Shown here one piece after another: positions 29,399 through 38,267 of a stretch of 64,000 nucleotides of DNA (position 1 is the stretch's first letter; every line of letters begins with the position of its first letter). Origin of the DNA: an uncultured Roseicyclus sp. (GTDB lineage: Bacteria; Pseudomonadota; Alphaproteobacteria; Rhodobacterales; Rhodobacteraceae); assembly GCA_947500415.1 (NCBI GenBank), contig CANMRT010000002.1, forward strand, positions 62,001 to 126,000. Reading direction: 5' to 3'. A program made the translations under genes and the position numbers. Below the pieces are notes generated by a model that had not been told where the DNA came from, searched no databases, and was given only the letters and a program-made list of their open reading frames with translations.

Positions 29399-29471
29399 GG
29401 GCGCGCCTCCCTTGCGCTGGTCGTGAGCTTTGGCGAAAGGTAGCGGGCGAAATCGATGGGGGGCAAGTCCA

Positions 29472-29891
29472 ATGACCGTAAAGATGAACGCCGAAGAGGT
29501 TGCGGCCTATCTGGATGAGGTTTTCCCTCAGGTGCGCGGTGATTTCGTGATTGAAGAGGTAGCCGACATGGCTGTTCGGGTGCGGATGCCAGTGGCCGAG
29601 CGTCACTTGCGACCCGGTGGCACGGTGTCGGGCCCTGCGATGTTTTCGCTGGCCGACGTGTCAGTCTACATCGCCGTGATTGCGATGCTAGGGCGCGAGG
29701 CATTGGCGGTGACGACAAGCGGATCGTTCGATTTCATGCGGAAACCGGCAGCGGGCGCGGACCTGATCTGCGAATGCCGGTTGCTGAAGCTGGGACGGGT
29801 GCTGGCAGTCGGCGAGTGTCTATTGTTCTCGGACGGAGTAGATAAGCCCGTGGCGCGGGCGTCGATGACTTATTCGATTCCACCGCGCTGA
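29472..29891 (+). CDS. PaaI-type hot-dog thioesterase
   Basis: It has 139 residues with the hot-dog pattern PGGTVSGPAMFSLADVSVY, then TTSGSFDFMRKP, near the active-site helix. Such enzymes hydrolyse aryl- or acyl-CoA. The ATG at 29472 was preferred; an in-frame GTG-like start 14 codons earlier (29430) would add an unconserved tail. Divergence from an enoyl-CoA hydratase suggests a shared acyl-CoA context. Confidence 0.82.
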   Translation: MTVKMNAEEVAAYLDEVFPQVRGDFVIEEVADMAVRVRMPVAERHLRPGGTVSGPAMFSLADVSVYIAVIAMLGREALAVTTSGSFDFMRKPAAGADLICECRLLKLGRVLAVGECLLFSDGVDKPVARASMTYSIPPR

Positions 29892-29943
29892 TGGCACTGC
29901 CCCAAACCCCGGAGTTGTAGAGCCAAGATGAAGGAGGCGCGGG

Positions 29944-30339
29944 TCAGCCGTTGTGGTGGCCGCGGTGGAGTTCGGTGACGCGGATGTCGGTGGTCTCAAA
30001 CGCGTGGGACAGGACGGGCAGGGCGGCGTGGGGATCGGTGTTGCCGCACATGAAGATGTCGAAGGCCGCGTAGCCGATCTCGGGCCATGTGTGGCAAGAG
30101 ATGTGGCTTTCCGCGAGGATCGCCATGGCGGTGACGCCCTGGGGTGAGAAGTGGTGGGAATGCAGACTCAGGAGCGTGGCGCCGGTGGCTTCGGTGGCAT
30201 CGCGCAGGGCCTGTTCGATGTGGGGGCGGTCGTTGAGGTGGAATGCGCCGTGGAGGTCCACGATCAGATGGGTGCCGGCGTAGGTGGTCCCATCTTTGCG
30301 GGTCAGGTGGGTCTGTTTTGGTGGGACGGATTGGTTCAT
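29944..30339 (-). CDS. speD: S-adenosylmethionine decarboxylase proenzyme
   Basis: It produces decarboxylated SAM, the aminopropyl donor for spermidine. The 131-residue prokaryotic class form has the self-cleavage motif ESHISCHTWPE: cleavage falls between Glu77 and Ser78, turning Ser78 into the pyruvoyl cofactor. Cys82 and His83 are the conserved catalytic pair. The start at Met 30339 gives the normal length. It lies divergent from rplM with a 236-base gap. A polyamine-type transporter set lies 2.6 kb downstream. Confidence 0.92.
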   Translation of the reverse strand: MNQSVPPKQTHLTRKDGTTYAGTHLIVDLHGAFHLNDRPHIEQALRDATEATGATLLSLHSHHFSPQGVTAMAILAESHISCHTWPEIGYAAFDIFMCGNTDPHAALPVLSHAFETTDIRVTELHRGHHNG

Positions 30340-30473
30340 GGGGCCGTAATGCGCGCTCGGGTCCGGGAAGAGCAAGGCCAGAGAGGGTGCGGAGAGGGTC
30401 GAAAATGTGGGGTAAAATAGAACCCCATATGCAAGTTACTGATTTTGCTATCAATTCGATAGGCCGATGCCCT

Positions 30474-30575
30474 TGACGCCAGCGCAAAGATGCTTAGAAA
30501 GCGCCCATGTTCGGGGGGCACGCGCCCCTCTTTCGTTTTTCTAGGCCGGATTGGCCCCCGAAAGGAAACGTCGAA
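30474..30575 (+). promoter_or_regulatory. rplM promoter and hairpin leader
   Basis: TTGACG (474-479) fits a -35 and TAGAAA (496-501, 16-base spacing) is a weak -10. The leader then contains GGGGGGC-acgc-GCCCCT (515-531) followed by CTTTCGTTTTT, which could act as an attenuator. AAGGAAA precedes the rplM ATG. Confidence 0.45.
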
Positions 30576-31037
30576 ATGAAAACCTTCTCTGCCACGCCGG
30601 CGGATATCGACAAGAAATGGATCCTGATCGACGCCGAAGGCATCGTTCTGGGCCGTCTTGCCTCGATCGTCGCCATGCGTCTTCGCGGCAAGCACAAGCC
30701 GTCTTTCACGCCGTCCATGGACATGGGCGACAACGTTATCGTCATAAACGCCGACAAGGTGCAGGTGACGGGCAACAAGCGTGACAAGCCGAACTACTGG
30801 CACACCGGGTATCCGGGTGGGATCAAGTCCCGCACCACCGGCCAGATCCTTGAAGGCGCGCATCCTGAGCGTGTTGTGACCATGGCCGTTAAGCGGATGC
30901 TGCCCGGCAACAAGCTGAGCCGTCAGCAGATGACCAACCTGCGCGTTTATGCCGGTGCCGAGCACCCGCATGAGGCCCAGGATCCAACCGTTCTCGACGT
31001 TGCGTCGATGAACAAGAAAAACACGCGGAGCGCTTGA
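30576..31037 (+). CDS. rplM: 50S ribosomal protein L13
   Basis: An early-assembly 23S rRNA-binding protein. [32 protein letters not shown] and [11 protein letters not shown] are strongly conserved. 153 residues, a little longer than the enteric form because of the N-terminal strand [11 protein letters not shown]. Met 30576 was chosen because AAGGAAA lies nine bases upstream. rpsI follows after two bases. Confidence 0.98.
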   Translation: MKTFSATPADIDKKWILIDAEGIVLGRLASIVAMRLRGKHKPSFTPSMDMGDNVIVINADKVQVTGNKRDKPNYWHTGYPGGIKSRTTGQILEGAHPERVVTMAVKRMLPGNKLSRQQMTNLRVYAGAEHPHEAQDPTVLDVASMNKKNTRSA

Positions 31038-31039
31038 TC

Positions 31040-31534
31040 ATGACCGAGACACTCACATCGCTCGACGAACTGCGCGGCTCCGTTGAGGGCACCGAGGCGG
31101 CAGCGCCCGTGGTCGAGACCGTTCACCGTGAGCCCCAGCGCGACGCGCTTGGCCGCTCCTACGCCACCGGCAAGCGGAAGGACGCGGTCGCCCGCGTCTG
31201 GATCAAGCCGGGCTCTGGCAAGGTGACGGTGAACGGCAAAGAGATGGACAAGTATTTCGCCCGTCCCGTGCTTCAGATGATCCTGCGCCAGCCCTTCACG
31301 GTTGCGGGCGTTGATGGCGAATTCGACGTCAATGCAACTGTCAAAGGTGGTGGCCTTTCGGGTCAGGCCGGTGCGGTCAAGCACGGCATCTCGAAAGCGC
31401 TGCAGCTTTATGAACCGAGCTTGCGCGGCGCGCTGAAAGCGGCAGGCTTCCTGACCCGCGACAGCCGTGTGGTGGAACGGAAGAAATACGGTAAGCGCAA
31501 GGCGCGCCGGAGCTTCCAGTTCTCCAAGCGCTGA
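31040..31534 (+). CDS. rpsI: 30S ribosomal protein S9
   Basis: The S9 core runs from [18 protein letters not shown] to the Lys/Arg-rich end [10 protein letters not shown], which reaches the decoding centre. It carries an N-terminal extension of about 35 residues ([17 protein letters not shown]), as in other alphaproteobacteria; total 164 residues. A TTG at 31034 is in frame but ATG 31040 is preferred. The rplM-rpsI pair ends in a strong terminator. Confidence 0.98.
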   Translation: MTETLTSLDELRGSVEGTEAAAPVVETVHREPQRDALGRSYATGKRKDAVARVWIKPGSGKVTVNGKEMDKYFARPVLQMILRQPFTVAGVDGEFDVNATVKGGGLSGQAGAVKHGISKALQLYEPSLRGALKAAGFLTRDSRVVERKKYGKRKARRSFQFSKR

Positions 31535-31558
31535 TCGCATACGCGATAGCAGTTTCCG

Positions 31559-31590
31559 AAAGGGCCGCCCGGTTGGGTGGCCCTTTTTTA
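31559..31590 (+). terminator. Terminator of rplM-rpsI
   Basis: GGGCCGCCC and GGGTGGCCC pair (one G-T) over the loop ggtt, followed by TTTTTTA. It starts 24 bases after the rpsI stop. Confidence 0.9.
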
Positions 31591-31654
31591 TTCAGCTTAT
31601 CACGTTTGATAAGTAGCCTTAAGTCTTTGTAAAATATACGAAAACCCAAAAAGG

Positions 31655-31669
31655 TTTACCGAATATTAA
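31655..31669 (+). promoter_or_regulatory. CtrA-like box upstream of a membrane-protein gene
   Basis: TTTA-ccgaata-TTAA has the CtrA spacing with one changed half-site base. It lies 114 bases before the ATG at 31784. Support is limited to the pattern and the similar boxes at 28522 and 48160. Confidence 0.3.
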
Positions 31670-31783
31670 GGGTTTGGCATCGCTTTCGCGGCGCAAAGCC
31701 TGCCCAATTTCAGGCCCGATTGCGCCCCTCTGATGCCGTGGTGAGCCGCTAAGCACGGGTCAAATGGTATGGGAGCCGAAACC

Positions 31784-32845
31784 ATGTCTGAGGACAAAAA
31801 GACCGTCGGAAAAGGCATTTTGATCGATCACCTTGCGGGGCTGGCTTTGGCCTTCGCAGTGAGCTTTTCCATCGGTTGGCTTTTGCGCGCTTTTGGCGTC
31901 AATGAAGAGTTCGCTAGCAACGTGAACCTGTTCTGCTTTTTTGCATTGCTCTTTTCCGACCCGGTTGCCGCATGGCGCGGTTCGCAGAGTTGGCGGAAGT
32001 TTGCCATCAAGATTGCGGTTGGCCTGATCACGGCGCTGGTCTTGGCCATGGTGTTCAACCTGATGTTCCCCGAGACCGGCACGCCGCAAGCGCAGGCAGC
32101 CGATGCCGCGCCGGTCGAAGAGTCGGAAGGATCATTTGCTTGGATCATGCTGATGCCCGTCATCATCATCCCAATCGTTTTCCTTGCGCCTACGCTTGAG
32201 CGTGTGTTGTCCGGCGAAGGTCCCAAAGGGGAGCCGCTGACATCGGAAGACTTACAGATTGGGTTGACCTTTCCGCTCTACATAACGGCGCATTTCTTGT
32301 TGCTTGGGGTCGTGGCTGGGGCGCTTTGGCTTGTCGATGTGCCTTGGTCCGTCGGTGTGATCGTTCTGACGCTTGGCGTGCTCTGCGCGGTGGCTGAGGC
32401 GTGGCTTGCCGGGCCTGATGACTCCCTGCCGGAATGGGATGAAGATGGGAAATGGCAACCGCGGGCCGAAAGTGCCGCTGAAGCGTGGTCCGGTCTGCGT
32501 ATGGCGATCCGCACCTCGTTCACATCGGCCCTGTTTTTGGGCGGCATGACGTTCACCACAGTTTCGCTGGCCGTGTCGATGGGCGACAACGGCATGGCTT
32601 TGGATGACGGCATGTCGTTCCTGCTGGATTTCGCATGGATCATCGGCGTGGTTTTGGGCGGGTCGCTTGCCCTGTTGCTGTACGGCCTGATGCTGACAGC
32701 GACATTGGCTTACGTGGTCGCGCGCCTTCATGGTCTGGACCCGTTGGCTATGGAGCACTTGGCCAAGCAGGCGTTGGGACGGTTGTTCATGGGCGGCATG
32801 TCCTATGTGCGGCCCGACATCGATGAGGACGAAGCAGCGCGGTAA
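31784..32845 (+). CDS. Polytopic membrane protein, unknown function
   Basis: About 353 residues with roughly eight hydrophobic segments (for example HLAGLALAFAVSFSIGWLL and the final LAYVVARLHG region) and acidic termini (MSEDKKTVGKG; DIDEDEAAR). A hydrophilic loop after the fifth segment holds WDEDGKWQPRAES. No transporter family is recognised. The ATG at 31784 has GGGAG eight bases upstream; ATG 31769 is the alternative. A CtrA-like box sits upstream. Confidence 0.75.
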   Translation: MSEDKKTVGKGILIDHLAGLALAFAVSFSIGWLLRAFGVNEEFASNVNLFCFFALLFSDPVAAWRGSQSWRKFAIKIAVGLITALVLAMVFNLMFPETGTPQAQAADAAPVEESEGSFAWIMLMPVIIIPIVFLAPTLERVLSGEGPKGEPLTSEDLQIGLTFPLYITAHFLLLGVVAGALWLVDVPWSVGVIVLTLGVLCAVAEAWLAGPDDSLPEWDEDGKWQPRAESAAEAWSGLRMAIRTSFTSALFLGGMTFTTVSLAVSMGDNGMALDDGMSFLLDFAWIIGVVLGGSLALLLYGLMLTATLAYVVARLHGLDPLAMEHLAKQALGRLFMGGMSYVRPDIDEDEAAR

Positions 32846-32928
32846 GCGTTCACGTTCCAATGCCCCCTTGCGAACACGCCCCGATCCGGTGATTGTTTTC
32901 CAACGTCTTGGGGCGAAGGGGCGCGCGG

Positions 32929-33993
32929 TTGGCGCAGGGACTTTCACGTGAAGCAAAGCAAGGCCTGACCATTGTCAGCCCGGCTCTGATCTTTGCGCTT
33001 TTGTTGTTGGCGGTTCCGCTGCTGACGATCATCCTGTTCAGCTTCTGGACGCAGAACTTCCTGACCATCGACCGGACGTTCACGCTGGAAAATTACAGTG
33101 AAGCGCTGACGGATCCGCTCTATCGCGCGCTGATGATGCGGAGCCTACGCATCTCGGCGAGCGTGACGGCGGTGACGGTCGTGACGGCCTTTCCGATTGC
33201 CTATTTCATCAGCTTTTATGTGCGCCCCGAAAAGAAGGCGCTGTGGCTGTTCCTGATCACCATTCCGTTCTGGACCAGCTACCTGATCCGCATCTTTCTG
33301 TGGCGTGTGATCCTGGCCTACGATGGGCCGGTAAACGGCACGCTGTTAGAATTGGGGATCATCGAAGAGCCGCTTTCGTGGATCTTGTACAACGCAAATG
33401 CCGTTGTGATTACGCTGGCCCACGCCTTTGCACCCTTTGCGATCCTTCCGATCTTCGTGAGTTTGGAGAAGATTGACCGCTCGCTTCTTGAGGCTGCGAA
33501 GGATCTGGGCGAGGGGGCAGTGATGACGTTTTTCCGCGTGACCCTGCCCTTGGCCATGCCGGGCGTGCTGGCGGCGGTGTTGATCGTGTTCATCCCGACG
33601 GTGGGTGACTACGTAACGCCGAGGCTGGTGGGCGGATCCGGCGGCACCATGATCGCGAACATGATCTATGTGCAGATTTTCGACCTGTCGAACCGGCCCA
33701 TGGGGGCGACTTTGGCTGTGGTGGCGATGCTGACGGTGACGATCACGTTGGCCTGGGCGATCCTGCACATGCGGTTCTGGGTGCATTTGAGCGACAGGGT
33801 TGGCGGCGGGGTCGCGGGGCTTGCGCTGGCGGGCGTGGCGGCAGCGGTGGATATTGGGATTCTGTGGTGGTTGTTTAACAAAGGAGACGCCTGGTTCGGC
33901 CCGGCGGGCACCTTGGGGATCATGGCGGCGATCATGGTGTTTGGAGCCGTTTCGATTGCTGTACTCCTTCCGAAAGGGAGGTGGGGGATATGA
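32929..33993 (+). CDS. Polyamine-type ABC transporter permease (PotB-like)
   Basis: It is a permease of the spermidine/putrescine import family. Six main hydrophobic segments are visible. The EAA loop SLLEAAKDLGEGAVMTFFRVTLPLAMPG is at about residues 185-215. No ATG occurs before residue 70, so the start must be a rare codon: TTG at 32929 is preferred because AAGGGG lies eight bases upstream (TTG 32893 or 32908 are alternatives). A C-terminal extra pair of helices lengthens it to about 354 residues. It overlaps the next permease by four bases. Confidence 0.85.
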   Translation: MAQGLSREAKQGLTIVSPALIFALLLLAVPLLTIILFSFWTQNFLTIDRTFTLENYSEALTDPLYRALMMRSLRISASVTAVTVVTAFPIAYFISFYVRPEKKALWLFLITIPFWTSYLIRIFLWRVILAYDGPVNGTLLELGIIEEPLSWILYNANAVVITLAHAFAPFAILPIFVSLEKIDRSLLEAAKDLGEGAVMTFFRVTLPLAMPGVLAAVLIVFIPTVGDYVTPRLVGGSGGTMIANMIYVQIFDLSNRPMGATLAVVAMLTVTITLAWAILHMRFWVHLSDRVGGGVAGLALAGVAAAVDIGILWWLFNKGDAWFGPAGTLGIMAAIMVFGAVSIAVLLPKGRWGI

Positions 33994-34796
33994 GAGTACG
34001 GCCCCTTGGCGTCTTCGCGGTGCTTTATCTGATGTTCCTTTACGCGCCGATCATCCTGCTGCCGATCTTCGCCTTCAACGACGGGACCGTGATCGCCTTC
34101 CCGTTGCGCGGCTTCACGACAGGGTGGTTTGCGGAATTGACGCAAATCCCCGCACTGCATGAGGCGACGCTGAATTCGCTTATCATCGCGTGCTCGGTGG
34201 CCGTGCTGGCGACTTGTCTGGGCCTCTTCGCGGCTCGCGCGGCTACACGCTACAAGTTCCCGCTGAAGGGCGGGATCATGGGGTTCATCATGCTGCCGCT
34301 GGTCCTGCCGGAGGTGATCGTGGCGATCTCGCTTCTGGTGGTGCTGATGCAGTTGGGGATCGAGACGTCGATCTTCACGATCATTCTGGGCCATACTTTG
34401 CTGTGCATGCCCTTCGCGATTGCGATCCTTCAGGGGAGTTTCTCGGGCCTCGATCAATCGCTGGAAGAGGCGGCGGTGGATTTGGGTGAGACGCGGGCGG
34501 GGGCGTTTCGGCTCGTGATCCTGCCACTGGTGACGCCGGGGATCATCGCGTCACTGCTGATCTGTTTCATCATCAGCTTGGACGAATTCATCATTGCCTT
34601 CTTCCTGTCGGGCAATGAGCCGACGCTGCCCGTTTATCTCTGGGGCCAATTGCGGTTCCCGGCGCGGCTGCCTGTGGTGATGGCACTGGGCACGATCCTG
34701 GTGGGGCTGTCGATTGTGTTGCTGATCGTGGCGGATGTGTTCCGGCGCAGGGGATTGCGGAAAATGGGCCAACAAGATGCGGGGGGCTTCCTGTGA
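33990..34796 (+). CDS. Polyamine-type ABC transporter permease (PotC-like)
   Basis: The second permease subunit, about 268 residues. The EAA loop SLEEAAVDLGETRAGAFRLVILPLVTPG near residue 155-180 contacts the ATPase. Six hydrophobic segments. ATG 33990 overlaps the preceding stop (ATGA) and GGGAGG lies nine bases upstream. Downstream its TGA overlaps the ATPase GTG, so the three are one operon. Confidence 0.9.
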   Translation: MRVRPLGVFAVLYLMFLYAPIILLPIFAFNDGTVIAFPLRGFTTGWFAELTQIPALHEATLNSLIIACSVAVLATCLGLFAARAATRYKFPLKGGIMGFIMLPLVLPEVIVAISLLVVLMQLGIETSIFTIILGHTLLCMPFAIAILQGSFSGLDQSLEEAAVDLGETRAGAFRLVILPLVTPGIIASLLICFIISLDEFIIAFFLSGNEPTLPVYLWGQLRFPARLPVVMALGTILVGLSIVLLIVADVFRRRGLRKMGQQDAGGFL

Positions 34797-35869
34797 GCGA
34801 GCCACTGATCGCGATGCGCGATGTGAACAAATATTATGGCGAGTATCATGCGTTGCGCGGGATCACGGCTGAGATCGGTGCGGGGGAGTTCTTCTCGCTG
34901 CTCGGGCCGTCGGGGTGTGGGAAGACGACATTGCTGCGCGCGATTGCGGGGTTTGAGGAGATATCCTCGGGCGTGATTTCGCTGTTGGGCAAGGACATGG
35001 CAGGTGTGCCGCCGAACCAGCGGCCGACGAATATGGTCTTCCAGAGCTACGCAATTTTTCCGCATTTGAGCGTCAAGCAGAATGTGGGCTTCGGCCTGCG
35101 GAAGTCGGGGATGGGTGTGGCTGAGAAGACCCGCGCGATTGGCGAGGCGCTGGAGATGGTGGGGCTTGGCCATCTGGGAGGTCGTGCGGCCCATGCGCTG
35201 TCGGGTGGGCAGAGGCAGAGGGTTGCTCTGGCGCGTGCGTTGATCCTGAAGCCGAAGGTTTTGTTGCTGGATGAGCCGTTGTCCGCGTTGGATCGGAAGA
35301 TGCGCGAGGACATGCAGGTTGAGTTGATGAAGCTACAGCGCGAGGTGGGGATTACCTTTGTGCTCGTGACCCACGATCAGGAAGAAGCGCTGGTCATGTC
35401 GGACCGGATCGCAGTGATGTTCGAGGGGGAGATTGCGCAGCTCGCGGACCCAGAGGTGCTGTATCGACGGCCCGCCACGAAGCGGGTGGCGGATTTCATC
35501 GGGGTGATGAATTTTCTACCCGGCCAGGCCGCGGACGGCACGCTGGAGGTTGCTGGTCTGGGGCAGGTTGATCTGGACGGCACCTTTGTGCCGGATGGAT
35601 CTGTGTCCGGGGCATGCTCGGTTGGGCTGCGGCCGGAAACGCTGACGTTGCTGGCAGACGGTGAGGCCGGGTCTGCGCGGGAGGCCTCCGGTGTGATCGA
35701 TGAAGTCGTCTATTATGGCGACATGACCTATTACGATGTGCGCCTTGAAGGTCTGCCCGAGCCGGTGCGCCTGTCGATGCGCAATATCGTGGGGCGCGAC
35801 GTTCTGGATGTCGGCGCGCCCGCGCGCGTGGCCTGGGACCCCAGGGCGATGGTGGTCTTCCCTGATTGA
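34793..35869 (+). CDS. Polyamine-type ABC transporter ATPase (PotA-like)
   Basis: It energises import through the two permeases before it. Walker A GPSGCGKTT is at residues 38-46, then the signature LSGGQRQRVALARAL, Walker B VLLLDEPLSALD and the switch His in VLVTHDQEEAL. A C-terminal TOBE domain (about residues 250-358) follows, with VGLRPETL. 358 residues is the PotA length. No binding-protein gene is adjacent; the nearest candidate is the orphan at 46974-48008. Confidence 0.92.
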   Translation: MSEPLIAMRDVNKYYGEYHALRGITAEIGAGEFFSLLGPSGCGKTTLLRAIAGFEEISSGVISLLGKDMAGVPPNQRPTNMVFQSYAIFPHLSVKQNVGFGLRKSGMGVAEKTRAIGEALEMVGLGHLGGRAAHALSGGQRQRVALARALILKPKVLLLDEPLSALDRKMREDMQVELMKLQREVGITFVLVTHDQEEALVMSDRIAVMFEGEIAQLADPEVLYRRPATKRVADFIGVMNFLPGQAADGTLEVAGLGQVDLDGTFVPDGSVSGACSVGLRPETLTLLADGEAGSAREASGVIDEVVYYGDMTYYDVRLEGLPEPVRLSMRNIVGRDVLDVGAPARVAWDPRAMVVFPD

Positions 35870-35884
35870 GCGAGGCGTCTCAGC

Positions 35885-36115
35885 CTAGCCGGATTTCTTG
35901 ACTTGATAAGTGGTTGTCGGGCCGTTTTCTGACGTCGCGAGCAGGGTGTGGCCTTGCTCGGCGCAGAAGTGGGGCACGTCGATATGGGCGGCGGGATCCG
36001 TTGCAAGCAGGTGAATCTCAGTGCCTGGAGGGGCCGTTGCCAGTGCCTTGCGAAGGCGCAGGACGGGCAGGGGGCAAAGCAGATCGCGTGCGTCGATGAG
36101 AATTGGATCAGACAT
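35885..36115 (-). CDS. TusA-family sulfur carrier-like protein
   Basis: 76 residues with the ferredoxin-like TusA fold. DARDLLCPLPVLRLRKAL places the conserved sulfur-carrying Cys at residue 14 (CPxP). Such proteins carry persulfide sulfur for tRNA thiolation, molybdenum cofactor or dissimilation. Convergent with the transporter operon; divergent from ccdA. Met 36115 is preferred over one seven codons upstream. Confidence 0.85.
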   Translation of the reverse strand: MSDPILIDARDLLCPLPVLRLRKALATAPPGTEIHLLATDPAAHIDVPHFCAEQGHTLLATSENGPTTTYQVKKSG

Positions 36116-36209
36116 CGCCAAAGTGGTTAGCGCCACCGACGGCGCGCGTCCACGCGATTGTGAGCGGATGGCGGGTGACGGCGCTGCACGGGGCCGCTAA
36201 GGGTGGGCC

Positions 36210-36965
36210 ATGTTCGGGATCGATCTTTTTGACGCGTCGCTTTTGCCCGCGATGTTGGTGGCGCTCGCCGCCGGTGTGTTGAGTTTCCTCAGCCCCTGTG
36301 TCTTGCCGATTGTGCCACCGTACCTCGCCTATATGGGCGGGATCACGATGACGGACATTCAGGACGAGGCACGTGCGGCGCGGCGCAAGGCGCTGTTGCC
36401 CGCTGTTTTCTTCGTGCTTGGCCTATCGACGGTCTTTATCTTCCTTGGCTTCACAGCCTCAATCCTTGGGCAGTTTTTTCTGCAAAACCAGATCCTTCTG
36501 GCGCGGATATCCGGCGCAGTCGTCATCATCTTCGGTCTGCATTTTCTAGGTATCATCCGCATTCCGCTGCTGGACCGTGAGGCGCGGTTGGATGCAGGCG
36601 ACAAGGGCGGCTCTACCCTGGGTGCATACGTTCTTGGTCTGGCCTTCGCCTTTGGCTGGACGCCCTGCATTGGCCCCCAACTTGGCGCGATCCTGTCTAT
36701 TGCGGCGCAGGAGGCTAGCGTGGCCCGGGGCACAACGCTGCTTGCGATCTATGCAGTCGGTCTTGGCCTGCCATTCCTGATTGCAGCCGCCTTCATCGAT
36801 CGGGCGCAAGGCTTGATGGCGCGCATGAAGCGGCACATGAAGCTGATCGAGCGGATCATGGGCGTGCTGTTGGTTGTGGTTGGCATCGCCCTGATGACGG
36901 GAGCGTTTTCCGCCTTTGCGTTTTGGCTACTTGAGACCTTCCCCGCGCTTGGCCAATTGGGCTGA
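36210..36965 (+). CDS. ccdA: CcdA-type cytochrome c biogenesis / thiol-reductant transporter
   Basis: A six-helix membrane protein (251 residues) that moves electrons from cytoplasmic thioredoxin to periplasmic thiols. The paired Cys are in PCVLPIVPPYLAYMGG in the first helix and GWTPCIGPQLGAIL in the fourth. No DsbD-like soluble domain is attached. Divergent from the TusA-like gene, a sulfur-related neighbour. Confidence 0.9.
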   Translation: MFGIDLFDASLLPAMLVALAAGVLSFLSPCVLPIVPPYLAYMGGITMTDIQDEARAARRKALLPAVFFVLGLSTVFIFLGFTASILGQFFLQNQILLARISGAVVIIFGLHFLGIIRIPLLDREARLDAGDKGGSTLGAYVLGLAFAFGWTPCIGPQLGAILSIAAQEASVARGTTLLAIYAVGLGLPFLIAAAFIDRAQGLMARMKRHMKLIERIMGVLLVVVGIALMTGAFSAFAFWLLETFPALGQLG

Positions 36966-37007
36966 ATTGCCCTAGCGCCGCCATATTGGGTGGCTATGCT
37001 GGCGCCC

Positions 37008-38267
37008 ATGCGCCAGGTGACCCGCAGACATGTCCTCTACATCCCCGGTTTCGATCCGGTGCCGCCGCGTGCCTATCGCGAACGCTACAGGCGGGAGGCC
37101 GCGCGGCAGGCGGAAATCTCGGGCTATGGGATTGAAAAGGGTGAACCGCCGGAGGGAGCGCGCTTTGGTTGGCACGTAGATGCGGTTGTTGAAGGGGCTG
37201 AGGTCGCCGTTGATCTGGAAGTGCTCTACTGGGCCGATATTGTACGGGACGGGATGAAGGGCGGCATTTGGGCGACCTATTTGGCGCTGATGCGCACGGC
37301 TTGGGCCTATATCGGATCAGGCGCGTTGTTCCGACTGATGCGGCTGCGGAAAGGTCCGGTGATTGCGGCGCTTTACCCGGTTCTAGTGTTGTTGGGGCAG
37401 GGGCTTATTGCGCTGGCTATTGCCGCGCTTGTCGCGTGGGGCGTCTATCGTGGGGCCCATGGGATGATGTCCCTGATTGGCGCGGGCAGACTGGCCGATC
37501 CGTTTGATGCCTTCCGCCCGATTGCCGCTTTGGTGGGGCTTGGGGTTGCCTACTTGTTCCTGCGATGGTGCGCGAAACGCGATCAGCTCTACGCCTGGTA
37601 TCTGATGAAGGATTACGCGTTTTCCTCGTCGCTGCGTGGCGCCTATCCGCCGGAGCAAGAGGCGCGGATGGCGGACTTTGCGGACCGGATTGCGGAGGTT
37701 TTGGAAGGCGACGCGGATGAGGTTCTTGTCGTTGGCCATTCTTCGGGCGCCTATATTGCCGTCTCGGTTCTGGCAGATTTGATCCGCGCGGGCCGTGTGC
37801 CTGAGGGCGGGCCGCTCCTGTCGCTGCTGACGTTGGGCCATGTGGTGCCGATGGTGAGTTTCCTGCCCGATGCGGGCCGGTTGCGAGCGGATCTGGCATT
37901 CATGTCCACGCAAGCCGTGACCTGGGTCGATGTAACGGCGCCAGGCGATGGCTGTTCCTTCGCGTTGTGCGACCCCGTGGCGGTTTCGGGAGTGGCGCCG
38001 GAGGGCAAGCAGTGGCCGCTGGTGATCTCGGCGGCCTTTACGCAAACGCTTTCGGAGGCCGAGCAGGCTCGGCTGAAATGGAAGCTGTTCGAGCTGCACT
38101 TCCAGTACCTCAATGCGTTCGACAACTTGCCGGATGCCCGGGACGCCTACGATTATTTCCGTGTCACGGCGGGGCCGTTGACCTTGGGGGATCGCTACGG
38201 CGAGCGGGTGCCGTCGAAGTCGCGGATCGAGCGGGCCGTTAACAAGTTCACGGACGTCGCCGCATGA
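37008..38267 (+). CDS. Membrane-embedded alpha/beta-hydrolase-like protein
   Basis: About 419 residues. The N-terminal HVLYIPGFDPV resembles the first strand and oxyanion loop of a hydrolase. Two hydrophobic helices follow (about residues 115-185), then VLVVGHSSGAYIA, whose GHSSG is a nucleophile elbow Gly-x-Ser-x-Gly. A plausible Asp/His triad cannot be fixed by eye. The start may be ATG 37008 or 36996. Its last codons overlap the P450 start (ATGA), so the two are translationally coupled. Substrate unknown. Confidence 0.7.
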   Translation: MRQVTRRHVLYIPGFDPVPPRAYRERYRREAARQAEISGYGIEKGEPPEGARFGWHVDAVVEGAEVAVDLEVLYWADIVRDGMKGGIWATYLALMRTAWAYIGSGALFRLMRLRKGPVIAALYPVLVLLGQGLIALAIAALVAWGVYRGAHGMMSLIGAGRLADPFDAFRPIAALVGLGVAYLFLRWCAKRDQLYAWYLMKDYAFSSSLRGAYPPEQEARMADFADRIAEVLEGDADEVLVVGHSSGAYIAVSVLADLIRAGRVPEGGPLLSLLTLGHVVPMVSFLPDAGRLRADLAFMSTQAVTWVDVTAPGDGCSFALCDPVAVSGVAPEGKQWPLVISAAFTQTLSEAEQARLKWKLFELHFQYLNAFDNLPDARDAYDYFRVTAGPLTLGDRYGERVPSKSRIERAVNKFTDVAA

